A stretch of DNA of 6,194 nucleotides. Origin: 40CM-2-70-7 sp035279865 (GTDB lineage: Bacteria > Gemmatimonadota > Gemmatimonadetes > Gemmatimonadales > GWC2-71-9). Made by a program: the position numbers and the translations under genes. Below the pieces are notes generated by a model, which saw nothing but the letters and a program-made list of their open reading frames with translations, ran no database searches and was not told the DNA's origin. The stretch spans positions 1 to 6,194 of the forward strand of contig DATEGY010000257.1 in assembly GCA_035279865.1 (NCBI GenBank). The letters are read 5' to 3'. Of this stretch, positions 1-6,101 are shown in pieces. Positions within the stretch are counted from its first letter, which is position 1. Every line of letters starts with the position of its first letter.

Positions 1-1890
1 GCTCTGCATCTGCGCCTCGATAGTGTCGGGATTCACGATCGGTCCGCAGTCCACGGCCACCCACACCCGGTGCACCCGGGGCCGGCCCTTCGTCACCGAC
101 ACCTCCGCTACCTCGGCCACGAAGGACCCGAACGCCTCGGCCACGGCGATCCCCCGGGCCCGGCCCGCCGGCACGGGGCCACCCCAGCCTGACTTCTGCA
201 CGACGAGATCGAGCACGCCACGATGGCGCGGCGAACCCGTGAGCAGATCGTGCCGCAGCTGATAGGGGTCCTTCTTTAGAGCCGCCGCCAGCTCGTCCAT
301 GAACGACTCGGTCACGAAGGCGTTGTGCGAGCTCCCCACCGACCGCCAGAACCCGACCGGGATGGGGAGATCGGCCACCGTCTGCTCACACAGGAAGTTG
401 GTGAAGTCGTACGGGAGATTGGCCGCCCCCTCGACGGTCGTCCCGTCGATTCCGTCCCGCAGGGGCCCGAAACGCGCGAGAATCGACGGGGCCACGATCC
501 GGTGCGTCCACACGGCCGGTGCTCCCGACGCGTCGATCCCCGCCGAGAAGCGATGGTACGACGTGGGCCGGTAGAAATCATGCTGGATGTCGTCTTCGCG
601 GGTCCAGATGACCTTCACCGGCGCTCCGACCGCCTTCGAGATCTGCACCGCCTCGGCCACGAAGTCGTTCTCGGCCCGGCGCCCGAAGCCGCCGCCCAGG
701 AACGTGGTATGAACCCGAACCTGCTCGGTCGGCACACCGGCATACTTCGCCGCCACCGACTGCGCCCCCGTCTGATTCTGCGTCGGGGCCCACACGTCAC
801 ATCCGTCCGCACGGACGTGCGCGGTGCAGTTCATCGGCTCCATCGTGGCGTGGGCCAGGTAGGGCACTTCGTACGTCGCCGTAAGCTTCCGCGCCGCGGA
901 CGACAGACTGGCCGCGGGATCGCCCCGCTTCTTTGCTTCCACGCTGGGACCGTCGGCGAGCTGCGCCAGCTTGGCGCTGATGCCGGAGCTGTCGAGCGTG
1001 GCATTGGCTCCGGGAGCCCACTGCACGTCGAGGGCCCGGCGTCCGGTCATCGCCTGCCAGTATGTGTCGGCCACCACGGCTATCCCTGCAGCGGTGCGGG
1101 GCGGCAAGGCACCACCCCCCGTACCCGGAATCCCCGGCAGCTCGATCACGTGCCGGACGCCCGGAACCGCCTTCGCCTTCGCGGCATCGTACCTGGCGAT
1201 CGTGCCGTCGAGCACCGGGCACCGCAGCACCGAGGCGATCAACATGCCGGGGACCTTCACATCGATCCCGAATTGCGCCGTCCCATTGACCTTCAACGGC
1301 GTATCGAGACGCTTCACGGGCGTGCCGATCAGGCGGAAGGTCTTCGGATCCTTGAGGGTGGGAGTCGCGGGAACCGGGAGTGCGGCGGCCGCCAGCGCCA
1401 GACTGCCGTACGTCGCGCGGCGGCTCGTGGCCGCATGCACGACCGCGCCCGGCTCGGTATGACACTCACCCTCGGCCACTCCCCACCCCTTCGCCGCCGC
1501 GCTGATCAACACGGTCCGTGCGGCGGCGCCCGCATTGCGCAGCATCTCATACGACGTCCGAATCGCGGTGCTGCCCCCCGTCATCATCCGGCGGGACCAG
1601 GCATGGGGGTCGTCCGGTACGGGCGCGATGACGATCCGGCTCCAGTCGGCGTCCAGCTCCTCGGCGAGCACCATGCGCATCGAGGTCAGCACCCCTTCGC
1701 CCATCTCGGACTTGTCGATCGCCAGCGAGACCTGGTCGTCGGGAGAGATGTGGATCCATCCGGAAGGCGAGAACTCATCGACCGCCGCCCCGGCCCGGCG
1801 CGCGCGGAAGCTGAATCCGATCAGGAGTCCCGCCCCGGTGACACCGGCGGCCCCGATGAACGTGCGGCGTGAAATCGGGGAGGCGGTCAT
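1..1890 (-). CDS. Molybdopterin-binding large subunit of a Tat-exported xanthine dehydrogenase-family hydroxylase (IorB-like), C-terminus cut by the window edge
   Basis: This is the catalytic subunit of a molybdenum hydroxylase, the family that oxidises aldehydes or N-heterocycles with water as oxygen donor. The frame is open for 630 codons from ATG 1890 to base 1. Relatives are about 700-760 residues, so roughly the last 100 residues are missing, including the GxGE region that normally supplies the catalytic glutamate. Residues 7-13 read SRRTFIG, a twin-arginine signal followed by a hydrophobic stretch, so the enzyme should act in the periplasm. An N-terminal molybdopterin-binding-like segment (about 35-160) contains KSEMGEG and MTGGST. 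An a/b-hammerhead domain follows at about 200-290. GGGFGRR is at 399-405, GFWRSVGSSHNAF lies around 513-525, and DCGPIVNP is near 615. These patterns fit isoquinoline 1-oxidoreductase beta / COG1529. The start overlaps the small-subunit stop (ATGA, 1887-1890), implying translational coupling. Substrate specificity cannot be read from the sequence, and a general aldehyde dehydrogenase role is equally possible. Confidence 0.93.
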   Translation of the reverse strand, partial: MTASPISRRTFIGAAGVTGAGLLIGFSFRARRAGAAVDEFSPSGWIHISPDDQVSLAIDKSEMGEGVLTSMRMVLAEELDADWSRIVIAPVPDDPHAWSRRMMTGGSTAIRTSYEMLRNAGAAARTVLISAAAKGWGVAEGECHTEPGAVVHAATSRRATYGSLALAAAALPVPATPTLKDPKTFRLIGTPVKRLDTPLKVNGTAQFGIDVKVPGMLIASVLRCPVLDGTIARYDAAKAKAVPGVRHVIELPGIPGTGGGALPPRTAAGIAVVADTYWQAMTGRRALDVQWAPGANATLDSSGISAKLAQLADGPSVEAKKRGDPAASLSSAARKLTATYEVPYLAHATMEPMNCTAHVRADGCDVWAPTQNQTGAQSVAAKYAGVPTEQVRVHTTFLGGGFGRRAENDFVAEAVQISKAVGAPVKVIWTREDDIQHDFYRPTSYHRFSAGIDASGAPAVWTHRIVAPSILARFGPLRDGIDGTTVEGAANLPYDFTNFLCEQTVADLPIPVGFWRSVGSSHNAFVTESFMDELAAALKKDPYQLRHDLLTGSPRHRGVLDLVVQKSGWGGPVPAGRARGIAVAEAFGSFVAEVAEVSVTKGRPRVHRVWVAVDCGPIVNPDTIEAQMQS

Positions 1891-2345
1891 GCGGCCTCCC
1901 CTGCCGCCTTGTGAATGGCGGCGCGGATGCGCTGGTAGGTTCCACAACGGCAGATGTTCGTCATCGCCGCATCGATTTGTTCATCGGTGGGTTTCGGGTG
2001 CGCCTTGAGCAGCGCGGCGGCCGCCATCAACTGGCCCGACTGGCAGTACCCGCACTGGGGCACGTCGATGTCCTTCCAGGCCTTTTGCACCGGATGATCA
2101 CCGGAGGGCGAAAGCCCCTCGATGGTCGTGATTTTCTTGCCCACCGCTCCGGCGACCGGGAACACGCAGGTGCGGGTGGCGACCCCGTCGATGTGCATGG
2201 TACAGGCTCCGCACTGGGCGATCCCGCATCCGAATTTGGTCCCGGTGAGACCCAGCGAATCGCGGACCACCCAGAGGAGCGGCGTATCGGGGGCGACATC
2301 GACGGTGTGAGCCGAGCCGTTGACGGTGAGTTGGTAAGCCGGCAT
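1887..2345 (-). CDS. [2Fe-2S] small subunit of the molybdenum hydroxylase (IorA/CoxS-like)
   Basis: This 152-residue iron-sulfur subunit passes electrons from the molybdenum site to the acceptor. The ferredoxin-type cluster ligands are C40, C45, C48 and C60 (CGIAQCGAC then C). The C-terminal [2Fe-2S]-binding domain supplies C98, C101, C132 and C134 (QCGYCQSGQ and ICRCGTY). All eight cysteines of the COG2080 family are present and the length is normal. I chose ATG 2345 (MPAYQLTVNG) because homology begins there and AGGAG sits 8 bases upstream. The open frame extends back to 2495, but that extension is arginine-rich and unlike the family. There is no signal peptide, so export is probably as a folded complex with the Tat-bearing large subunit. 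That is known for related periplasmic enzymes such as PaoABC and is inferred here. The gene is first in the operon. Confidence 0.95.
   Translation of the reverse strand: MPAYQLTVNGSAHTVDVAPDTPLLWVVRDSLGLTGTKFGCGIAQCGACTMHIDGVATRTCVFPVAGAVGKKITTIEGLSPSGDHPVQKAWKDIDVPQCGYCQSGQLMAAAALLKAHPKPTDEQIDAAMTNICRCGTYQRIRAAIHKAAGEAA
1895..1901 (-). promoter_or_regulatory. Ribosome binding site for the molybdopterin subunit
   Basis: The minus strand reads GGGGAGG, ending 4 bases before ATG 1890 and lying inside the last codons of the small-subunit gene. With the ATGA overlap it supports the chosen start and coupled translation. The spacing is slightly short. Confidence 0.55.
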
Positions 2346-2469
2346 TCCAGCATCTCCTGCGTAGGTTCCGAATGGTGGGCTTCCTGAAAATGGCCCGCGC
2401 TTCCCCGGGGCGCCATTGTCGCAACGGCGCCTCGTTTGCGCCTTCGCCCGCCCCGCACCATTCTCCACC
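2346..2469. promoter_or_regulatory. Divergent intergenic region between the hydroxylase operon and the TPR gene
   Basis: These 124 bases separate two genes read in opposite directions, so both promoters should lie here or just inside the genes. The stretch is GC-rich. I see no convincing -35/-10 pair on either strand and no clear operator. The promoter role is inferred from gene layout only. Confidence 0.35.
2354..2358 (-). promoter_or_regulatory. Ribosome binding site for the [2Fe-2S] subunit
   Basis: AGGAG on the minus strand lies 8 bases before ATG 2345. It decides the start in favour of the 152-residue protein over the longer frame that opens upstream. Confidence 0.65.
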
Positions 2470-3267
2470 ATGCGCCTCGCCCTCCTGCTCCTCATCGCCG
2501 GCCCGCTCTCGGCCCAGTCGGTCGAGTACCTCAGCTACAAGTCTCAACCAGATACGGGCGCCGTGGCCCGGGCGCAGAGCGCCCTGGCGAAGGATCCGAA
2601 CAACGTCCAACTGCTCGGACGACTCGGCGCCGCCCAGGTGGCCATCCGGCAGTACCGGGAGGCCATCGCCACCTATACCAGGGGACTCACCCTGGCCCCG
2701 AACGACACGGCGTTCTACCGGGAACGCGGGCACCGGTACCTGTCGATTCGGGAGTTCAACAAAGCGTATGCCGATCTGTCCAAGGGCCTGACCCTCGACA
2801 GCATGGACTACGGTTGTCTCTATCATCTCGGCATCATTCAGTACCTGCGGGGCGACTTCGCCGCGGCATCACGCACGTTCACCCGTGCCCTGCCGCTCGC
2901 GCCCGATTCGAGCGAGAGGGCCGGCTCGACCGACTGGCTCTGGATGTCACTTTCCCGGGCGGGGCGTGGGGCCGAGGCGCAGGCGCTCCTGGACCGGCAC
3001 CCGGATTCGCTGCACACCAACATCGTGTACACCAGGCGCCTGCGGGTCTACCGCGGCCAGGTTTCGCCGGACAGCGCCTTCACCCCCGCCGACACCGACG
3101 ACATCTCGGTCGCGACCCTCAGCTACGGCATCGGGGACTGGTACCTCGTGAAGGGCGACACGGCGAAGGCGAGCCAGTGGTTCCGACGCGCCGTCGCGTC
3201 TGGAGGCTGGCCCGCCTTTGGATTCATCGTGGCGGAGGTCGAGCTGAAGCGGCTGGGGAGCCGCTGA
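2470..3267 (+). CDS. Secreted tetratricopeptide-repeat protein
   Basis: This is a 265-residue protein with a signal peptide (MRLALLLLIAGPLSAQ, probable cleavage near residue 15-16), so it is likely periplasmic. The rest is helical TPR repeats at about 45-78, 79-112 and 113-146, a degenerate unit around 147-180, and a last one near 213-246. Typical TPR positions are visible, such as LGAAQVAIRQYREAIATYTR and LGIIQYLRGDFAAASRTFTR. TPR arrays bind other proteins, and no enzymatic motif is present. ATG 2470 is preferred because the signal peptide begins there. An upstream in-frame TTG at 2416 would add a charged leader in front of it. No good Shine-Dalgarno sequence is visible before 2470. The gene diverges from the hydroxylase operon and ends one base from the convergent gene. 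The partner is unknown. Confidence 0.87.
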   Translation: MRLALLLLIAGPLSAQSVEYLSYKSQPDTGAVARAQSALAKDPNNVQLLGRLGAAQVAIRQYREAIATYTRGLTLAPNDTAFYRERGHRYLSIREFNKAYADLSKGLTLDSMDYGCLYHLGIIQYLRGDFAAASRTFTRALPLAPDSSERAGSTDWLWMSLSRAGRGAEAQALLDRHPDSLHTNIVYTRRLRVYRGQVSPDSAFTPADTDDISVATLSYGIGDWYLVKGDTAKASQWFRRAVASGGWPAFGFIVAEVELKRLGSR

Positions 3268-3275
3268 GCTAGCTC
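3266..3275. repeat. 10-bp perfect palindrome spanning the convergent stop codons
   Basis: GAGCTAGCTC (3266-3275) equals its own reverse complement. It contains most of the plus-strand TGA (3265-3267) and all of the minus-strand TAG (3271-3269). It is too short, with no loop or T-run, to call a terminator, and it may be chance. Confidence 0.5.
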
Positions 3276-4036
3276 TTCACCCAGTGCGGGGCCGTACTGA
3301 AGGTCGCGGGATCGAAGAGCCCCGGCGACAGGTCCACGTCCGTCTTCCAGTCGTTGTAGTCCTCGGCCTGCTCGAGCTTCCCGGCGACGTAGAACTCACA
3401 CCGCGTCGCCAGCGCGCCCCCGCCCGCCTGCACCACCTTCTCGAAGTGCATGTCCATCACCGGCGCGCCCGCCACCGGTGAGAAGACGGCCCGCACCACC
3501 GCCTTGTTCTGCGCGTCCACCCAGATCTGCGGGCTGGTCGTGTCCCCGGCCGCCTGGGCGCCGGCGATCCAGACCGGACGGCCGTGCCAGGAGCCGCTCA
3601 GCACCGGCTTGGTGAAGTCGACCCCGGTGGGCGCGAGCTCACGCAGGGTCCGCTCCACCGGCTCGACGTAGATCCCTTCGACGAGCGGCAGGAGGAGATT
3701 CCCTGCCGCCCGGGAGCCGGCGAGCTTCCCGCCACGGAACCCCCACAGGGAGTCGACCGTGTAGATCACGCCGTTCCCGTTCTTGGGGTCCCCGATGTCG
3801 ATCCGGAGCTGCGTACCGGTCGCATCGGTGTAGCGGAGGCTCTCGTACCAGGTGGTCTTGACCTCTTTCCCGGTCGAGTCGTGGCGCGTGGTCGTCTGGA
3901 CGAACGTGAGGGTCTTGAACCAGTGGCTGCCGTAGGCGTCGCGCATGGTCTGCAGAAGGTCGTGCCCCGTGGCGGGGGCCTTCTGGGCGAGCGCCGGACC
4001 GGCGAGGAGCAGGACGCAGAGAGCGGTCTTTCGCAT
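3269..4036 (-). CDS. Secreted LolA / outer-membrane lipoprotein-sorting-like protein
   Basis: This is a 255-residue exported protein. Residues 1-17 (MRKTALCVLLLAGPALA, then Q18) form a clean Sec signal peptide. The mature part is rich in alternating beta-strand segments. Examples are ESLRYTDATGTQLRIDIG (65-82), PQIWVDAQNKAVVRAVF (169-185) and a DLSPGLFDPATF ending (235-246). That 'strand - WVD...lvR - LDP.LFDP..F' layout resembles LolA/LolB-fold proteins annotated as outer membrane lipoprotein-sorting protein. It suggests binding of a lipid or lipoprotein in the periplasm. No catalytic residues stand out, and the assignment rests on general pattern rather than a diagnostic motif. GAGGA lies 6 bases before ATG 4036. 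The gene converges on the TPR gene and is divergent from the plus-strand run, with 35 bases between starts. A plain hypothetical secreted protein is the alternative. Confidence 0.8.
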   Translation of the reverse strand: MRKTALCVLLLAGPALAQKAPATGHDLLQTMRDAYGSHWFKTLTFVQTTTRHDSTGKEVKTTWYESLRYTDATGTQLRIDIGDPKNGNGVIYTVDSLWGFRGGKLAGSRAAGNLLLPLVEGIYVEPVERTLRELAPTGVDFTKPVLSGSWHGRPVWIAGAQAAGDTTSPQIWVDAQNKAVVRAVFSPVAGAPVMDMHFEKVVQAGGGALATRCEFYVAGKLEQAEDYNDWKTDVDLSPGLFDPATFSTAPHWVKS

Positions 4037-4042
4037 GATGGA

Positions 4043-4047
4043 TCCTC
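4043..4047 (-). promoter_or_regulatory. Ribosome binding site for the LolA-like gene
   Basis: GAGGA on the minus strand is 6 bases before ATG 4036. It lies within the 35-base gap to the divergent gene, so it supports the start placed just before the signal peptide. Confidence 0.55.
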
Positions 4048-4055
4048 GTGGGAGC

Positions 4056-4061
4056 GGAGAG
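4056..4061 (+). promoter_or_regulatory. Probable ribosome binding site for the GspG-like gene
   Basis: GGAGAG ends 10 bases before ATG 4072. It favours that start over GTG 4048, which overlaps the divergent gene's own ribosome binding site, and over ATG 4117, which has no purine-rich site before it. Confidence 0.4.
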
Positions 4062-4071
4062 TGGTAGCAAT

Positions 4072-4836
4072 ATGGACGTGCAAAGCCGGCCTCCGGTTTC
4101 TATCTTCCGCCGTACGATGAAGACCGCCGGGGCAGTCCTCGCATTCGTGTGCCTGGTCATCGGCTTCCATTTCGTCTATACCCACCCCCGGAATGACGAC
4201 CGGCCGTTGATCACGGATCAGCTGATCCAGCAGTTTCGGAGCAACGTCGACAGCTTTACCCACCTCGAGCACCGGCTCCCGACGACGTTTGGGGAGACCT
4301 GCAGGCGCCTCCTCCCCCAGGAGTACCTGTACGTCAAGAACTGCAGTTACTGGCTGCAGAACGACGATACGATCCCGATCGACGCCTGGCGACATCCTCT
4401 CAGGCTCACGGTGTCGGGAGCGATGGTGGAGATCCGGTCGGCAGGTGCCGACGGCACGTTCGACACGCCGGACGACATGTTCTACAACTCGGCGGACGAA
4501 GCGCAGCGCGTGCATGCGATGGCCGGCTGCTACCAGATCGACCTGGCGTGGCCGGAATTCCCGGGAAACATGCTCGTGCTCAAATCCGGACCCGTGGTCT
4601 GGGAAGGCGAATACCAAGGCGCGCCGAGGGTCGACCGATTCAGCGGGCCCCAGTGGCGCCCCAGTCCCTACCCCGGGGGCCGGGACAGTCTCACGGTCAT
4701 CTGGAGAACCGTCGACCAGGGCCACGTCTTGCTCACTCTCCGCTGGCTGGGAGATTCGCTGGTCGGCCGGGCCGACGGACTCATCCACCAAGCGTACGTC
4801 GTGGCGTACCGTTCGGGCTGCCTGCCCAGGGTGTGA
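4072..4836 (+). CDS. Membrane-anchored protein with a type II secretion GspG-like domain and a C-terminal cysteine-paired domain
   Basis: The protein is 254 residues from ATG 4072. A single membrane helix (about 19-37, AGAVLAFVCLVIGFHFVYT) follows a short basic N-terminus, so the rest should face the periplasm. Residues about 46-138 resemble the globular part of the major pseudopilin GspG. They comprise a helix ending in HRLPTTFGETC, then DAWRHPLRL (104-112), then SAGADGTFDTPDDM (123-136). The last matches the SxGxDG...T.DD calcium-loop pattern of that family. The prepilin-peptidase motif (GFTLxE) is absent, so it is not an ordinary pseudopilin. Residues 152-250 form a second domain, from GCY to SGC, with WRP..., DSLTVIW and GDSLVGRA. 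C77/C91 and C153/C250 could form one disulphide in each domain. The gene heads a run with the next start 4 bases away. The function is unknown, and the GspG relation is inferred from motif and order. Confidence 0.8.
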   Translation: MDVQSRPPVSIFRRTMKTAGAVLAFVCLVIGFHFVYTHPRNDDRPLITDQLIQQFRSNVDSFTHLEHRLPTTFGETCRRLLPQEYLYVKNCSYWLQNDDTIPIDAWRHPLRLTVSGAMVEIRSAGADGTFDTPDDMFYNSADEAQRVHAMAGCYQIDLAWPEFPGNMLVLKSGPVVWEGEYQGAPRVDRFSGPQWRPSPYPGGRDSLTVIWRTVDQGHVLLTLRWLGDSLVGRADGLIHQAYVVAYRSGCLPRV

Positions 4837-4840
4837 CCTG

Positions 4841-5485
4841 ATGCGCATCGGGATCCTCGGTTCCGGACTGATGGGCGCCAAGCTCGGCACCCTCTTCGCG
4901 AAATGCGGCCACGAAGTGGTCTTCAGTTACGCGCGGGACCCGAAGAAGCTCGCGAGACTCGCGCGTGACGCCGGCGGGAAGGCACGGGCGGGCACCCCTG
5001 CCGACGCCGTGAAGAACGCGGATGCGGTGCTCCTGGCCGTGCATTGGCTCAGGGTGGAGGACGTCCTGGCGCAGGCGGGGGACGTACGCGGAAAGGTGTT
5101 CATCACGTGCTCCCTGCCCATGAATGAGGAGAATACCGAGCTCGTGATCGCCCACACATCCTCGGGCGCCGAGGAGCTGGCCAAACGAGTGCCCGGGACG
5201 CATGTCGTGTCGGCATTCGGCACGGTGCCCAGTGAGGTGTTCTTCGACGTGTTCGAAGGACGCAAGAAAAAGACGCGGCCGAGCCTGGTTTACTGCGGCG
5301 ATGACAAGTTGAGCAAGCGGGTGGCGGCCCGGTTGATCGGGGACGTCGGGTTCGACCCGCTGGATGCCGGGCCCCTGCGGATGGCGCGGTACCTGGAGCC
5401 GCTCACGATGCTCGTGGCCCAGCTCGCCTACGAGCAAAGCGGAAATCCGGCCCTCGCCTACCGGTTCTCCTACTACCCAGCCTAG
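4841..5485 (+). CDS. NAD(P)-binding oxidoreductase of the F420-dependent NADP reductase-like family (COG2085)
   Basis: This is a 214-residue cytosolic protein with an N-terminal Rossmann fold. GILGSGLMGAKLG (residues 4-16) is the dinucleotide loop. SYARDPKKL (29-37) after the second strand offers S29 and R32 to the NADP 2'-phosphate. DAVLLAVHW (61-69) and KVFITCSLPMN (85-95) are the later strands, and ARYLEPLTMLVAQLAYE (182-198) is the family's C-terminal helix. The size fits the F420_oxidored / COG2085 group. Its members include F420:NADP oxidoreductase and many uncharacterised NADP-dependent reductases, so the real hydride partner cannot be told. ATG 4841 is 4 bases after the upstream stop, with AGGG at 4828-4831. 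The same frame is open further upstream through the previous gene, but that is shadow coding. There is no signal peptide. Functional linkage to the membrane-protein neighbours is unclear. Confidence 0.88.
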   Translation: MRIGILGSGLMGAKLGTLFAKCGHEVVFSYARDPKKLARLARDAGGKARAGTPADAVKNADAVLLAVHWLRVEDVLAQAGDVRGKVFITCSLPMNEENTELVIAHTSSGAEELAKRVPGTHVVSAFGTVPSEVFFDVFEGRKKKTRPSLVYCGDDKLSKRVAARLIGDVGFDPLDAGPLRMARYLEPLTMLVAQLAYEQSGNPALAYRFSYYPA

Positions 5486-5497
5486 CGAGCGCGAGTC

Positions 5498-6091
5498 ATG
5501 CCCTTACTTGCCGAGTGGGACAGCTTCTGCGTGATCGTGGGGTCGTCCGCGGGAGCGTTGATCGGACTCCAGTTCGTGGTGATGACCCTGATGTCGGAGC
5601 GGAACATCCGCAGTCCCGACGCCGGTGCGGCCTTCGGGTCACCCACGGTCGTCCATTTCAGCGTGGTGCTCTTTCTTTCGGCGCTCCTGCGCGCACCCTG
5701 GCAATCCATCACGTCGGTCGAGATCATGCTCGGCCTGTTCGACGTGGGTGGGCTGGTCTATGCGGTGATCGTGCTCCGCCGCATGCTGCGCCAGACCGTC
5801 TACCAGCCCGTGGCAGAGGATTGGCTCTTTCATCTTATCCTTCCCTTCCTTTCATATGTGCTCCTGGCGGTCACCCCGCTCTGGGGCCAGCCGCACGCGC
5901 GCCTGGCGCTCTTCGGCGTCGCCGCGGCGTCGCTCCTGCTCCTCTTCACGGGGATTCACAACGCGTGGGACGCCGTGGCGTTCCAGGTGTTCAACCCGAT
6001 CCCCGGGACCGAGAAGACGCAGCACAAATCAGAGCACGGGCACAAGTCGGAGCACTCGGGGTCGTCTGGACATTCGTCACACCGCCGCTAG
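5498..6091 (+). CDS. Multi-pass membrane protein with a histidine-rich C-terminal tail
   Basis: This is a 197-residue integral inner-membrane protein of unknown function. Hydrophobic segments lie at about 9-31, 51-66, 74-94, 109-128 and 133-152, giving four to five helices. The first holds GSSAGALIGLQFVVMTLM, a glycine/alanine-rich helix of a type I recognise from conserved hypothetical membrane proteins starting 'W..F..IVG..AgaLiGLqFV'. NAWDAVAFQVF (155-165) follows the last helix. The tail (about 171-197) is hydrophilic and carries six histidines (176, 180, 182, 186, 192, 195), with HKSEH twice in tandem. It could bind metal or be a disordered linker. ATG 5498 lies 12 bases after the previous stop, so the gene is probably co-transcribed, although only a weak GCGAG precedes it. 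No transporter signature or catalytic motif is visible. Confidence 0.85.
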   Translation: MPLLAEWDSFCVIVGSSAGALIGLQFVVMTLMSERNIRSPDAGAAFGSPTVVHFSVVLFLSALLRAPWQSITSVEIMLGLFDVGGLVYAVIVLRRMLRQTVYQPVAEDWLFHLILPFLSYVLLAVTPLWGQPHARLALFGVAAASLLLLFTGIHNAWDAVAFQVFNPIPGTEKTQHKSEHGHKSEHSGSSGHSSHRR

Positions 6092-6101
6092 AAGCAGGTC
6101 C

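Noticed and set aside
23..581. Small open frames on both strands near the left edge
   Set aside because: All overlap the continuous molybdopterin-subunit frame, which carries conserved motifs down to base 1.
325..1872. Long plus-strand open frame of 515 codons opposite the molybdopterin subunit
   Set aside because: Its product is arginine- and proline-rich low-complexity sequence with no family pattern. The minus strand encodes clear molybdenum hydroxylase motifs over the same bases, so it is a high-GC antisense shadow.
2416..2469. TTG start for the TPR protein
   Set aside because: It would put 18 residues with several arginines before a clean signal peptide that begins at ATG 2470.
2346..2495. 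N-terminal extension of the [2Fe-2S] subunit
   Set aside because: It is arginine-rich and lacks family similarity. A good AGGAG precedes ATG 2345, where the ferredoxin domain begins.
4048..4071. GTG start for the GspG-like protein
   Set aside because: It overlaps the divergent gene's ribosome binding site region and has no upstream Shine-Dalgarno sequence, while ATG 4072 has GGAGAG 10 bases before it.
4289..4840. Upstream in-frame extension of the COG2085 gene, to 398 codons in total
   Set aside because: The extra residues are S/R/T/P-rich shadow sequence of the preceding gene. The Rossmann motif begins right after ATG 4841, as expected for the family.
3766..4890. Minus-strand open frame of 374 codons across the LolA-like and GspG-like genes
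   Set aside because: It crosses the divergent gap and antisenses two better-supported genes with signal or membrane segments. Its composition is that of a shadow frame.
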